Below are positions 20,499 to 30,421 of a DNA stretch of 64,000 nucleotides, in pieces (positions within the stretch are counted from its first letter, which is position 1; each line of letters starts with the position of its first letter). Source of the DNA: Thermoproteota archaeon (GTDB taxonomy: Archaea > Korarchaeota > Korarchaeia > Korarchaeales > Korarchaeaceae). Under the pieces are notes generated by a model that was not told the DNA's origin, ran no database searches, and was given only the letters and a program-made list of their open reading frames with translations. The position numbers and the translations under genes were made by a program. The stretch covers positions 58,035 to 122,034 of the forward strand of contig WALU01000035.1 in the NCBI GenBank assembly GCA_015522685.1, in the 5' to 3' direction.

Positions 20499-20985
20499 AA
20501 GGATAAGAAACTTGCTTCAATTGCGTGCCTATCTGAAAAGAAGGATAGATAAGCTAGAGAAGGAAATCTTGAGGCTGAGGCAAATGATGGAAGCATTGGA
20601 TGATGTACTCTTAGAACAAACGCTTGTTACAGCTGATAAACTAAGAGTTTCATTGGGATCTAGATTGGAACCTAGAAAGGAAAAGAACTTAGAAGAGAGA
20701 GAAGTAGTTTCTGACAATGGCGTAACGTTAGGAGTTGCTAAGGTAGATAAAAGTAGTGGTTCTCTGATATTTATTCCATCTAAGGATATATTAATTAATG
20801 CTAAGGAGAGGCCCATAAGTTCCTTTCTTGCCAGGAAAATAGAGGAATATGGGGGAAAGTGCGAAATAGAGGAGTTTCCTGATGGAAAATTAAAGACCCT
20901 GAAGATAAAAATAAGATCTTTAAATGATTTAAAAAAAATATTCAGGTTACTTAAATGGGCTGTTATAAAATCTGCAGTTCAGTAA
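20482..20985 (+). CDS. Conserved hypothetical coiled-coil protein
   Basis: 167 aa overlapping lysS; N-terminal coiled coil and alpha/beta C-terminus. Confidence 0.6.
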   Translation: MPEKDERIRNLLQLRAYLKRRIDKLEKEILRLRQMMEALDDVLLEQTLVTADKLRVSLGSRLEPRKEKNLEEREVVSDNGVTLGVAKVDKSSGSLIFIPSKDILINAKERPISSFLARKIEEYGGKCEIEEFPDGKLKTLKIKIRSLNDLKKIFRLLKWAVIKSAVQ

Positions 20986-22154
20986 ATAATTCCTTCTATC
21001 ACACCGATGGCGCGATCAATAAAGTTCCAGTTTTCATATTTTTTCCTAAAGTGAGTAGTTTTTCTCAAAAATTTTGAGTGAAAGGATCTTATTGCCTTGA
21101 AAAAGTCAGTTTTTATAGAACTTTGTTCTAGAAGTATGCCTAGTCCCATATCCTGAACGCTTTTAGCATTCTCTATTTTCTCAGTTTGACCTGGAACAGG
21201 TATCAGTAGAAGAGGCTTACCACATACCAATGCCTCTGAAATTGTGGTATGCCCTGCCCTAGATACTACGACTTTAGCCCTGCTTAGATATTCCCATTTA
21301 TCTGGTAACCAGCTGTATACTGTAACGTTGCCTGATAGTTTGAGAACTCCATTCTTTCTAGGATCGCCCAAAGAGATAATGAATCTATAGTCCTCAAGAT
21401 CGGGAGGAATATTTTTAGCTAAATCTAAGATGCTCTCTGCTAAGGATTCCCTTTCTCTCTTTGGACCAGATATCATAACCAAGATAATATTCTCAGGTTC
21501 ATATTGTTTGCATTTCGGCTGAATAAGAGGACCTGAGAACACCACCCTATCATTTAGAGGTTTAGGTAAGTCGCTTGTGTGAAATCTAGATATACTGTCA
21601 TTAGGAGGAAAGTCTGCTATTATTGAAGCATAAGCTAGCCCCCAGAACCTAGTGATTGCTGAATTAACTAATTTTTCAAAAATTTTTATTGCTATTGATA
21701 TATCTCCCAAGTTTCTATTAATGGGAATTGCTTTATAAAATAAGGGAGAGAGGAGAAGTTTAGGCTGATTCAGTATCACTACGCTAGATACTCCTAGATA
21801 TTGAGAAGCCATGAGAGTTGATGCGCGGGAGTCTGAGATTACTATATCCGGTGAGATGTACTCGATATTTTCCTTTTCCTTCCTTAAATGCTCTATGAAT
21901 TTCCTAAAATCAGATAGACTACTTAGAGTCTTTTTTATATCTGGCTGGCCATTCGGTTTTTGCTTCCAGATTATTTCTTCACCTCCTTTGATTAGATCGG
22001 CCTCTGGCATGGTTCTCTGAATGTACTCTATTGCATCTCCGTAGGCTGAAAAGAAAATTCGGAAACCCTCTTTATCAAGTCTCTTAGCTAGACTAACACA
22101 TCTGGAAGCATGACCAAATCCTATTCCAAGGGGAGAGATATATGCTTTTAGCAT
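20979..22154 (-). CDS. MurG/UGT-like GT-B glycosyltransferase
   Basis: GIGFGHASRCVSLAKRL N-terminus and VVVSRAGHTTISEALVCGKPLLLIPVPGQTEKIENA. Confidence 0.75.
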   Translation of the reverse strand: MLKAYISPLGIGFGHASRCVSLAKRLDKEGFRIFFSAYGDAIEYIQRTMPEADLIKGGEEIIWKQKPNGQPDIKKTLSSLSDFRKFIEHLRKEKENIEYISPDIVISDSRASTLMASQYLGVSSVVILNQPKLLLSPLFYKAIPINRNLGDISIAIKIFEKLVNSAITRFWGLAYASIIADFPPNDSISRFHTSDLPKPLNDRVVFSGPLIQPKCKQYEPENIILVMISGPKRERESLAESILDLAKNIPPDLEDYRFIISLGDPRKNGVLKLSGNVTVYSWLPDKWEYLSRAKVVVSRAGHTTISEALVCGKPLLLIPVPGQTEKIENAKSVQDMGLGILLEQSSIKTDFFKAIRSFHSKFLRKTTHFRKKYENWNFIDRAIGVIEGIIY

Positions 22155-22156
22155 TC

Positions 22157-22771
22157 TTATATCTCCTTTTTAACTATCTTCCCCTTAGGCTTGACTTCTG
22201 AGAAGATTTCCGCTGGGAATATGTATACTTCAGTACCGCTATATAGCCAGCAATCTTTCCACAATCCAGCTTTAAGGCAAGTTTGACTGAGGAATTCAGT
22301 GGAATTCCATGAGTATTCCGTTGCAACTTGTGGAAGTAATAGACCAGAATAGAATCCCCTTTTGATTATTAATCCATGATTTCCAATCCTAATCATCTTA
22401 GGTAGACTTTCTCTATCAACGACTTTATCATCTATTCTTTTAGGCGGGGTTAATATTGACACTTCTACTGTTACACTGCCCAGCTCATCTTTAGATAGAG
22501 GAGGGAACCTTGGATCTTCAAATGCTGCTGCTACAGCTGCTCTAATGACAGCTTGATAGAGAGGTAAAATAGGCTCTGGATAGCCTATGCATCCCCTTAA
22601 CGTGCCATCGGGAAATGTATTCAGAGTAACAAATGCACCAGATGGTTTCTCTAGTTTGGTATAAGATGGTGATTTGATTTTAGGAAATACGCCTTTTATC
22701 ATATAAGTTTCGATAGATTTCCTAGCTAATTTAACTAGGTAAGTCCCTTCTTCTAACGAGAATTTATCCAT
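22157..22771 (-). CDS. AMMECR1-domain protein
   Basis: GAFVTLNTFPDGTLRGCIGYPEPILPLYQAVIRAAVAAAFEDPRFPPL. Confidence 0.92.
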   Translation of the reverse strand: MDKFSLEEGTYLVKLARKSIETYMIKGVFPKIKSPSYTKLEKPSGAFVTLNTFPDGTLRGCIGYPEPILPLYQAVIRAAVAAAFEDPRFPPLSKDELGSVTVEVSILTPPKRIDDKVVDRESLPKMIRIGNHGLIIKRGFYSGLLLPQVATEYSWNSTEFLSQTCLKAGLWKDCWLYSGTEVYIFPAEIFSEVKPKGKIVKKEI

Positions 22772-22775
22772 AAGA

Positions 22776-23642
22776 TCACCTCCTTAGCAAGGCTACTGGA
22801 TTGCCCAAACTTCCCCCGACATTCTCAGCTAATGCTTCGCATTTAAGGGTCGTCAAGTAAAATACTGGTGCTCCTAAATCTATCTCTGTTAATGTTTCAT
22901 AATTAGCCATGCCTTTGGCAATAATTAGCCTTGATGATTCAAGAATGTTCATATTTATCTTGCTCTCCTTCTCAATCATTACCCCAAGGGGAGATTCGAG
23001 AGCGAATACGTATGAGCTGTTATAAATATTTTTTAACTCATCGTATGTTATATCATCAGCTGCTGGATTTTTCTTAGCAAATATATAGACTGTTTTGCCT
23101 ATTATCTCAAGATAATTCGCAAGTATTAGGTCAACGGGGACCTCGTGAGCATTATCTAAAATCAAAGAGATTATATCGCTGGAACTCATTCTAGAAATCA
23201 AGTCAAAAGCCTCCTCTGAATGATCTATCTGTAGATCCTTCCTTATTGTCTTCATAAATCGGTTTACTAGATCAGATTCACCATGAAGAGGAACTTCATA
23301 GCCATTCATGGCTGATGAATTTAGTACAAGCCATCTAAATCTGTGATAGCCTTCTGGTAAGTTAGATAACTCTTCATTGATCAATGGAACTATTTTCTCA
23401 TTTATTACCTTAATAAGTTGATATTTAATGCTTTTATATGGGTCCTTCTCCCCAGAGAATTTCTGTAATAGTAATTCTTTATAGTATGCGATATGGGCAG
23501 GTGTAGGTGCACTATCAAGCTTTTCATCGAGAATTTTCACTACCTCTCTGATGAAGGATAGTCTCTTATTGGGCTGTAATATTCGAGCCTCTCTCGCAGC
23601 TACTTTGAGTATGCATGCAGGACATCTATAATCTACTTTCAT
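22776..23642 (-). CDS. DUF89-family (damage-control phosphatase-like) protein
   Basis: YRCPACILKVAAREA N-terminus, DNAHEVPVDLILA, AKGMANYETLTE. Confidence 0.85.
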   Translation of the reverse strand: MKVDYRCPACILKVAAREARILQPNKRLSFIREVVKILDEKLDSAPTPAHIAYYKELLLQKFSGEKDPYKSIKYQLIKVINEKIVPLINEELSNLPEGYHRFRWLVLNSSAMNGYEVPLHGESDLVNRFMKTIRKDLQIDHSEEAFDLISRMSSSDIISLILDNAHEVPVDLILANYLEIIGKTVYIFAKKNPAADDITYDELKNIYNSSYVFALESPLGVMIEKESKINMNILESSRLIIAKGMANYETLTEIDLGAPVFYLTTLKCEALAENVGGSLGNPVALLRR

Positions 23643-23696
23643 GTCTCTCGGGAGTATGACCGAAAAATTGATTAAAATTTAAGGGGATGTAATCTT

Positions 23697-24386
23697 ATGA
23701 TTGAGACTCCGAGGCTCTTGATCAATCTTAAGGCTTATTTAGAATCTTCAGGAGATAGTGCTTTGAGAATAGCTAAAGCTGCTGAGAAGGCATGGAGAGA
23801 GACGAATATACTTATTGGAATAGCGCCCAATATAATATATCTGAGGATGCTAGCTCTTGATGTTGAAATACCTGTATATGCCCAGCATATAGATCCCGTC
23901 AGTGTTGGAGCCCATACAGGCCACGTACCACCAGATCTCGTAAAATCTGTGGGAGGAAGTGGATCCTTAATAAACCATTCTGAGAGGCAGGTTGGCTTGC
24001 ATCATATAAGTGAGGTAGTTAAAATGCTAAGAGAACTCAATCTCTCTTCAATAGTATGTGTTCCAACTCCAGAGGAAGCTGCTGCTGTATCAGCCTTAAA
24101 TCCAAATGCTATTGCTATAGAACCTCCTGAACTTATAGGAACAGGAGTATCTGTATCAAAGGCTAAGCCAGAAGTCGTAGTAGATTCCTTGAAGGCTGTT
24201 ATTGATGTCAATCCGAATGTAGATCTCTTTTGTGGCGCTGGGATAACTAATGAAGATGATGTAAGAGCCGCTATAAAGCTAGGAAGTTATGGTATATTAG
24301 TGGCATCTGCTATTGCTAAGAGTCCAGATCCTTACAAAAAAATTAGAGAATTAATAAAACCTTTTATTGAGATCACTCGGGCTTAA
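23697..24386 (+). CDS. tpiA: Triosephosphate isomerase
   Basis: LINLKAY, VGAHTGHVPP, NHSERQ, EPPELIGTG, GAGI. Confidence 0.95.
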   Translation: MIETPRLLINLKAYLESSGDSALRIAKAAEKAWRETNILIGIAPNIIYLRMLALDVEIPVYAQHIDPVSVGAHTGHVPPDLVKSVGGSGSLINHSERQVGLHHISEVVKMLRELNLSSIVCVPTPEEAAAVSALNPNAIAIEPPELIGTGVSVSKAKPEVVVDSLKAVIDVNPNVDLFCGAGITNEDDVRAAIKLGSYGILVASAIAKSPDPYKKIRELIKPFIEITRA

Positions 24387-25470
24387 ATCTATCCTTGAGT
24401 TTCTCTAATACCTTTGGTAAGGTGGTATACTCCATTTCCTCAGGTCCTAATCTATGGGGCATAAAAGGTCCATGCCTTCTCATGTAATCAGTTACGAGAT
24501 TAGCCATTCTCCTAGTCTCATCGAATGCTACATCAGAGAATAGATCACTTGGGCCTATGAGCTTGGAGCTTTGAACCTGAAAGCCCAGAGCTATTATTCT
24601 AGGCGGCCCATCAAACCTCGTAGGTCTTGCATCTGCTTCAGAGACCGGCATTAGAGGTCCATTATGTGATCCTCTCATCCAACCAGCAACTAGGAAGGGA
24701 AATGAATATGGTTCTAGGACCTCACCTAAGGCAGGAAAGCCACTCTGCGCTCTCACTATTGCTACAGGGTCATCTTTCCCTACATACTTACCAGCAATGA
24801 GATTTAGCCTAGTAGTACTTACACATGCTGCTATCTCCCTATCCGATTTCCTAAAGATCCTTCTCACTAGATATCTATTAGGAGTTCCTATAAGAGATAA
24901 AATGCCATACATCTCCTCTGGAGAAGACATCTCCACTACTTTACTCTCTATAACATCCATTATTTCGAATATAAAGCCATTATGCAGCCTAGGATCTATT
25001 ACTAAGCCTGCCGTATTGAATGGATCAGCAAATGTCTTAAACATTGGAAGATTGAATGCTCCTGGTTCCGTCTTATCGGCCATGAATATAACAATAGGGT
25101 CAGAAGGCCTCTCTTCAAACTCCATCTCTGCTACTCCTGGGCCCATTCCTTTAAGGTTTCCTGAAAAAGCGTCCTTTAGGAGATCTTGACCAGCACCATA
25201 TAAACCTAATTCTTTAGCTACCTCTGTAGCCTTCTTAAATGTATTCCAAGCAAGCTCGTGTATTTCAGGATTCTCTACTCCCTTCCTATGAGTCATAACC
25301 AGCTGAAGGTCATCTCCAACTGAGGTTACATAGAAATCCTCTATGAGTCTGCTATCCTTGGCCTTAGATAATTCTTCTGTAGCTATCTTCTTAAGCCTAG
25401 GATGAACAATGTGATGACCTGCAAGACCCCCTACATCTGCTTTTATGACTGAAACTGTAGTCTTTACCAT
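24373..25470 (-). CDS. fbp: Fructose-1,6-bisphosphate aldolase/phosphatase (type V)
   Basis: TVSVIKADVGGLAGHHIVHPR, DLLKDAFSGNLKGMGPGVAEMEFEERPSDP. Confidence 0.95.
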   Translation of the reverse strand: MVKTTVSVIKADVGGLAGHHIVHPRLKKIATEELSKAKDSRLIEDFYVTSVGDDLQLVMTHRKGVENPEIHELAWNTFKKATEVAKELGLYGAGQDLLKDAFSGNLKGMGPGVAEMEFEERPSDPIVIFMADKTEPGAFNLPMFKTFADPFNTAGLVIDPRLHNGFIFEIMDVIESKVVEMSSPEEMYGILSLIGTPNRYLVRRIFRKSDREIAACVSTTRLNLIAGKYVGKDDPVAIVRAQSGFPALGEVLEPYSFPFLVAGWMRGSHNGPLMPVSEADARPTRFDGPPRIIALGFQVQSSKLIGPSDLFSDVAFDETRRMANLVTDYMRRHGPFMPHRLGPEEMEYTTLPKVLEKLKDRFKPE

Positions 25471-25537
25471 ATGGGATCACCCTTATTATTCAGAGTAGAG
25501 GAATATTAAAGTAGCCTAAGAAATACCTCTCAAATGT

Positions 25538-26182
25538 TCAATTGAATACTAAATACCCGTCCTCAGCCAATATCCTTCTAAGCTTATATACAGCCCTTTT
25601 TACGTCAGATTCCTTCTTAGCACCAGTGCATACTAAACTACCTGATGCAAATATGAGGAATACGACATCTGGATCTCTCATCCTGAATATCAACCCAGGA
25701 AACTGCTCCGGCTCATAGAGCGTGTTGGGTAGTTCTAGAGCTAGTTTTTCTATATCTACCTTAATGAATAATCTAGCAGAAGCAACTATGTTCTCTGCTT
25801 TTATGAGGGGCCTTCTTTTTACATCTATACCATGTTTTTTGAGGACTCCTATTGCTGCATTAATGGCTCTAGCTGATTCTTCAACAGATTTTGTACCTGT
25901 ACAGACGAACTTACCGCTACTAAAAAGGAGTAAGGCTGCCTTAGGCTCATCTAATTTAAGAACTAATCCTGGAAACTTCTCTGGATCATATCTAGACTTC
26001 TTAATCTTTCTAGCTATTTCATGGAGATCTAGCCTTTGCCTAATATCTGCAGATGATACCACATTTTGTATAGTGATCTCAGGATCCTTTAGCCCACTCA
26101 GCATTTTTTCTATATCTCTCTCCTTAGAAGTTCTCTCTTCTATTAATCCGCCTTTATCATTGTCAAGTGACATATTTCTCAA
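25538..26182 (-). CDS. tbp: TATA-box-binding protein
   Basis: Two-fold repeat: YDPEKFPGLVLKLDEPKAALLLFSSGKFVCTGTKS / YEPEQFPGLIFRMRDPDVVFLIFASGSLVCTGAK. Confidence 0.96.
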   Translation of the reverse strand: MRNMSLDNDKGGLIEERTSKERDIEKMLSGLKDPEITIQNVVSSADIRQRLDLHEIARKIKKSRYDPEKFPGLVLKLDEPKAALLLFSSGKFVCTGTKSVEESARAINAAIGVLKKHGIDVKRRPLIKAENIVASARLFIKVDIEKLALELPNTLYEPEQFPGLIFRMRDPDVVFLIFASGSLVCTGAKKESDVKRAVYKLRRILAEDGYLVFN

Positions 26183-26311
26183 CTCATTGTTATAAAGATG
26201 GTCTATTATATAAAAAGGAGATCGATGATGCAGAGGGAGATAAATAACTCAAATAAATGAACATATTCATAGAAAATCCTTAAGCTAATTTACCTATGAA
26301 GATTGCATATC

Positions 26312-26860
26312 TTATAGCTTCATCTGATCTTCATTATCATCAATCTCTAAGCCTTCTCCTGCGCCCATCCTCTGAGAATATTCATACAGCACTATTCCTA
26401 TTATTATCCCTATTATAGCTAGTTTAGCTGGAAGACTTTGTAGGATTTCTAGGACTCCTCCTATGTAAGGGACTCTAAATATCGCCTTTCCGTAGATATC
26501 ATTTATAGTTCTATAGCTAGGATCCATGATCAGATTATTGTCGCCCTTTGTGAAAAATATTGGACCGTTAGGGCCTATAGATATCCTCACGATTCTATGT
26601 ACTATAAGGGAGCTAGACCAAGGAACCCTAAATACTATTATATCCCCCACCTTAAGCTGATAGGGATCTGCTTTCACAACAATAAGTAAATCGCCTACAT
26701 CTAATGTGGGTCTCATGGAACCAGAGGTGACTACTGTAAACGGCGATTCTACTCCTGTAAAAAGGGGAAGAGCTGCCTTGAAAAATAGTAAGAAAATGAT
26801 AAAAAGTACAGCTAGAGTTACTAACTCCTTCCCAAGCCATTTATTAGCATCTTCTGCCAA
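26312..26860 (-). CDS. Signal peptidase I (archaeal/ER-type)
   Basis: VVTSGSMRPTLDVGDLLIV, GDIIVFRVP...IVHRIV, FTKGDNN; two TM segments. Confidence 0.9.
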   Translation of the reverse strand: MAEDANKWLGKELVTLAVLFIIFLLFFKAALPLFTGVESPFTVVTSGSMRPTLDVGDLLIVVKADPYQLKVGDIIVFRVPWSSSLIVHRIVRISIGPNGPIFFTKGDNNLIMDPSYRTINDIYGKAIFRVPYIGGVLEILQSLPAKLAIIGIIIGIVLYEYSQRMGAGEGLEIDDNEDQMKL

Positions 26861-26861
26861 T

Positions 26862-27005
26862 TTAAATCGCCTTAACTACCTTAGGTTCCTCTTTTCTTAC
26901 TTTTCTTAGTATCCTATAACCACAACGAGGGCATTTGAAGTCTTTGAAGTATTCCTCCATTTCTTCTTTAGTAAAGGTATATCCACATCTTAGGCATTGA
27001 TACAT
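26862..27005 (-). CDS. rpoP: DNA-directed RNA polymerase subunit P (Rpo12)
   Basis: Hand translation, absent from the ORF track: MYQCLRCGYTFTKEEMEEYFKDFKCPRCGYRILRKVRKEEPKVVKAI; CxxC...CxxC zinc motif. Confidence 0.9.
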   Translation of the reverse strand: MYQCLRCGYTFTKEEMEEYFKDFKCPRCGYRILRKVRKEEPKVVKAI

Positions 27006-27049
27006 TGCTCTCACCAGTAGAAAATCTGGATCTGATCGCTATCATAAAT

Positions 27050-28066
27050 TTATTCTTGTGCTTGAGAAGATACCTTAATTTTCTCCGAAACCCTTCTTTT
27101 TATCTCTGAAAGCCTCTCTTCCTCTATCTCCTCCAACCATTCCTTTCTAGCTTTTTGTATTAGCTCCTTATACCTATTTCTCACAGTTACTTCAGTGACG
27201 TTGGCGGCTTGAGCTAGCTCCCTCTGTGTCCTGTGAATTCCTAGCTCCTGGCATGCCATATAAACAGCAGCCGCTGCAACACCAACAGGCTCTCTTCCCA
27301 TAGTAGCTCCATTTCGCTTAGCTATCTTAATTATTCTGATGGCCTGTGTAGCGATTTCCTCAGGTAAATTAAGCTTAGAGCATATAAGATAAACAAAGTT
27401 CTCTGACTTTGGTGGGGGGATCTGTATACCAAGCTTCCTAAAGAGGAATCTAAAGCTTCTTCCAACCTCCTTTTCCTCTAGTGAGAAATATCTAGATACT
27501 TCCTCTAAGGTTCTTGGAACATCTGTTCTCCTGCATGCGGCATATATGACGGCTGCTACCATAGCATCCATACTCCTTCCCTTAACTAATCCGGCACGAG
27601 CAGCCATTCTGTATAGAGTAGCAGCATCTTCTACAGTTTCCTGTGGTATATTCAGAGATTCAGCGGCATCCCTTATCTTCCTTAAAGCAGGCTCTACTGT
27701 TTTTTCCTTAGAATCAGCTACGTGTTTTTGAGTTCTTTTTAGCTGATTTACAGATTTCTTACTTAATCCACGAGTAAGTGTTATCTCTGTATCTAGACCA
27801 AAACTAGGTCTTAGGGGAGTAACTGGAGCACCTGCGTGCGCTCTCTCCATATATTCATCTGAATCGAAGGCTCTCCAATCTTTAGAAAAGTTAAGTATAC
27901 TAGAATCGATAATTAGGCCGCAATCTTGACATACTAGATCACCGGTTTCAGGATCCTCTACTATATTTGTGCTACCACATCGAGGACAACGAAATTCCTC
28001 CTCAGCTTCAGAAGATTTTTTAGCCTTTCCACGTTTCTCCTTAGATTTAGACAGATAAGACACCAC
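27050..28066 (-). CDS. tfb: Transcription initiation factor TFB
   Basis: Zn ribbon CPRCGSTNIVEDPETGDLVCQDCG, two cyclin repeats. Confidence 0.96.
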   Translation of the reverse strand: MVSYLSKSKEKRGKAKKSSEAEEEFRCPRCGSTNIVEDPETGDLVCQDCGLIIDSSILNFSKDWRAFDSDEYMERAHAGAPVTPLRPSFGLDTEITLTRGLSKKSVNQLKRTQKHVADSKEKTVEPALRKIRDAAESLNIPQETVEDAATLYRMAARAGLVKGRSMDAMVAAVIYAACRRTDVPRTLEEVSRYFSLEEKEVGRSFRFLFRKLGIQIPPPKSENFVYLICSKLNLPEEIATQAIRIIKIAKRNGATMGREPVGVAAAAVYMACQELGIHRTQRELAQAANVTEVTVRNRYKELIQKARKEWLEEIEEERLSEIKRRVSEKIKVSSQAQE

Positions 28067-28088
28067 CCAACTTAGTAAATTGCCGAAT

Positions 28089-28115
28089 AGTATATCTGAT
28101 ATACTTTTATAAACT
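28089..28115 (-). promoter_or_regulatory. tfb promoter: TATA box followed by a 7-bp inverted repeat
   Basis: Minus strand TTTATAAAAG followed by AGTATAT-CAG-ATATACT just upstream of the tfb start. Confidence 0.5.
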
Positions 28116-28286
28116 TTGCGGTAATATTATATGTATTAGTATTTATGGCAATATAACTTTAATTTAATGTCAATATGCTCTCATACAAATACTTCATTGG
28201 ATTAATATCAAAGAAAGATATATTCGGCTAGTAAGATATATTGGCATACATAAGGTTTTTAGATCCATAGACCTCATTAAGAATCA

Positions 28287-28360
28287 GCGGCCGTAGTCTA
28301 GCTTGGATAGGATGTCGGCCCTCCAAGCCGGAGACCCGGGTTCAAATCCCGGCGGCCGCA
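28287..28360 (+). tRNA. tRNA-Gly (UCC)
   Basis: GCGGCCGTAGTCTAGC...TCGGCCCTCCAAGCCGG...GGGTTCAAATCCCGGCGGCCGCA. Confidence 0.95.
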
Positions 28361-28382
28361 TCACTTATTAGGTGATATCCAG

Positions 28383-28718
28383 TTGGAGGATGAAATAGAA
28401 AGTAAGATATCTAAATTAGTGCGGGAATTGGCTAGAAAATATGGTTTTAGAACAGATAAAGCCTTAGACATAATAGCTGACCTCACTATTACCTTCATAA
28501 GATCCATTTTATCATCCAAGGAGAAATTATCTTCATTATCAGATCTTTTAGGGGAAGAAGATGAATGGAAGTACGTCGCTTTTTCCGTAAAAAGAACTCC
28601 TGTTTGCTCAAGCCCCTGCTTGATATCTCTAGATCTTGAAGGAGTTGTCAGAGAATATGGTTTTGGAAACCTCCATTATTTTCTCTTACTCAAGCATATG
28701 TGCGGGGGAAATGATTGA
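28383..28718 (+). CDS. Hypothetical protein, translationally coupled to the C25-like protease
   Basis: 111 aa; ATGA-type overlap with the next ORF. Confidence 0.55.
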   Translation: MEDEIESKISKLVRELARKYGFRTDKALDIIADLTITFIRSILSSKEKLSSLSDLLGEEDEWKYVAFSVKRTPVCSSPCLISLDLEGVVREYGFGNLHYFLLLKHMCGGND

Positions 28719-30385
28719 GATCAGCGTATCTGCTAATGGTTATAATTCTATTCTCATGTGTTCCATTAAATAGTTCAAGAAGCTTACCACAAGTGTATTT
28801 AGCTGGCGATATTAAAACTGCAGCATATTATACATCCTCATTAAATAATAGCTATAGGATAGTCCTTTCAAATAACATAACTAAGACCAAACTAAGGCTG
28901 AAGAGAATAGGTACGCTAATGAAAGAAGTTGCAATGAAAAAAAATATTTACATTAAAGGGCTAAGCCCTAAAGAGCTAGCATACCTCTTAGTTTACTTGC
29001 ATGAGATCAATAAGCCAGATGTTTTGTATAATAAAAGCAAAATACATTCCATATTAAGCAGATTAGGTGATATCATTAAAAACATCTCTAGTAGAAGATC
29101 CAGCTATGCAATTTTGTTTTTCAGTTCAGATGGGGATTATTATGCAATTTTAGCAGCTTATGCAGCAATATTAAAAAAAGCTAGAATGATAGATATGGAT
29201 TATATTAAAGTTAATCCAGCATCGTTGAGAGGCGTAGATTATATGATCATGATTACGAAACCCTTGACTAACATTAACTATGGGAGGTATGATAAAGTTC
29301 TGAAATTGGCATTAGGCATAGATAATGATCCATATTTAGATTCATCTCTCGGAGTAATAACGGGAGTTACAATAGATACTCCTTTCATACTTCTCTTGGG
29401 ATCAACTTTCATCTCATCTATGTCAAGTAAAGCAGTAAGAGGCATTTCTTTAGAAGATGATCTCCCCTTAGCTCGTAAGATAGAATATGTTTCTTCATCC
29501 TATGGCTATAATTCTAAGATAATTCACCCTAATATAAGATATAGTAATATAACTCCTGAAATTGCATTATCAATATTAAATGAGGCGGAAGGCGGCATAA
29601 TTTACTTAAATTTACATGGAAATCCGTATGTGATGGCTTTAAAGAGTGACAGATACCCAATAATCACATCTTCTCTCATAAGGAGAGCAGAGATAGATGC
29701 TTCTATAATAATCACATTATCTTGTGATACTTTGAGATTTTCAGAACTAGAAGATCCGGGCAGATTAATAGCTTACTCTATGCTCCAAGCTGGAACTTTT
29801 GCTTACGTTGGCTCCAGAAAAGTAGAATTTAGCATAAGTTCCGAAGCAGGTACGTCCTATCCTGATCTTCTTCTCTTGATGCTCATGAATGGATACTCCA
29901 TAGGAGAGGCTGTTATGACCATCAATAACTTTCATATAATGGAGTTTCAAAAGGCGGGCATTAGAAACACTGAGGCAGCTTATGAGATTCTTCTAGGGGA
30001 TCCTTCTCTGAAATTAAGAAGTAATACTATGTTTCCGTATAGAGTTCAGCGTATAGCTGGCAGGAAATATGAAATCTATATATTAAGTACTATACCTACG
30101 GTGTATGTTAGACTTACGGGCCTGCAAGGAAATGTAAGGGATATCCATATTGAAAGCAAACTTCCATCTACCTATTATGTATGGTATGTAGATGATAGGG
30201 GTGTGTCTATCTATATATCAACACTCTCCTCAAGCTATAGTGGCTACTTTCCTAGAAAATCAGGTATTCTAATAGAAATACTAGCAAATCAATGGTATCT
30301 GGAGCTAATACCATACATAGCAATTCTGCTAACCATAATCTTATTTCTAGGAATGATTCTGTATTCCAGGAAAGATCACGAATAG
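28715..30385 (+). CDS. Membrane-anchored gingipain/C25-like (clan CD) putative cysteine protease
   Basis: Signal peptide; IIYLNLHGNP (His), IIITLSCDT (Cys), AGTFAYVGSRKVEF, and ILLGDPSLKL near the domain end; C-terminal TM helix. Confidence 0.6.
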   Translation: MRSAYLLMVIILFSCVPLNSSRSLPQVYLAGDIKTAAYYTSSLNNSYRIVLSNNITKTKLRLKRIGTLMKEVAMKKNIYIKGLSPKELAYLLVYLHEINKPDVLYNKSKIHSILSRLGDIIKNISSRRSSYAILFFSSDGDYYAILAAYAAILKKARMIDMDYIKVNPASLRGVDYMIMITKPLTNINYGRYDKVLKLALGIDNDPYLDSSLGVITGVTIDTPFILLLGSTFISSMSSKAVRGISLEDDLPLARKIEYVSSSYGYNSKIIHPNIRYSNITPEIALSILNEAEGGIIYLNLHGNPYVMALKSDRYPIITSSLIRRAEIDASIIITLSCDTLRFSELEDPGRLIAYSMLQAGTFAYVGSRKVEFSISSEAGTSYPDLLLLMLMNGYSIGEAVMTINNFHIMEFQKAGIRNTEAAYEILLGDPSLKLRSNTMFPYRVQRIAGRKYEIYILSTIPTVYVRLTGLQGNVRDIHIESKLPSTYYVWYVDDRGVSIYISTLSSSYSGYFPRKSGILIEILANQWYLELIPYIAILLTIILFLGMILYSRKDHE

Positions 30386-30421
30386 TATTTATAAAGAGAT
30401 TCAGTTAATGGTAAGGGGTGG

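Noticed and set aside
25538-26182. Long acidic N-terminal extension of TBP
   Set aside because: An internal ATG just before LSGLKDPEITIQN gives a normal-length start, so the extension may not be translated.
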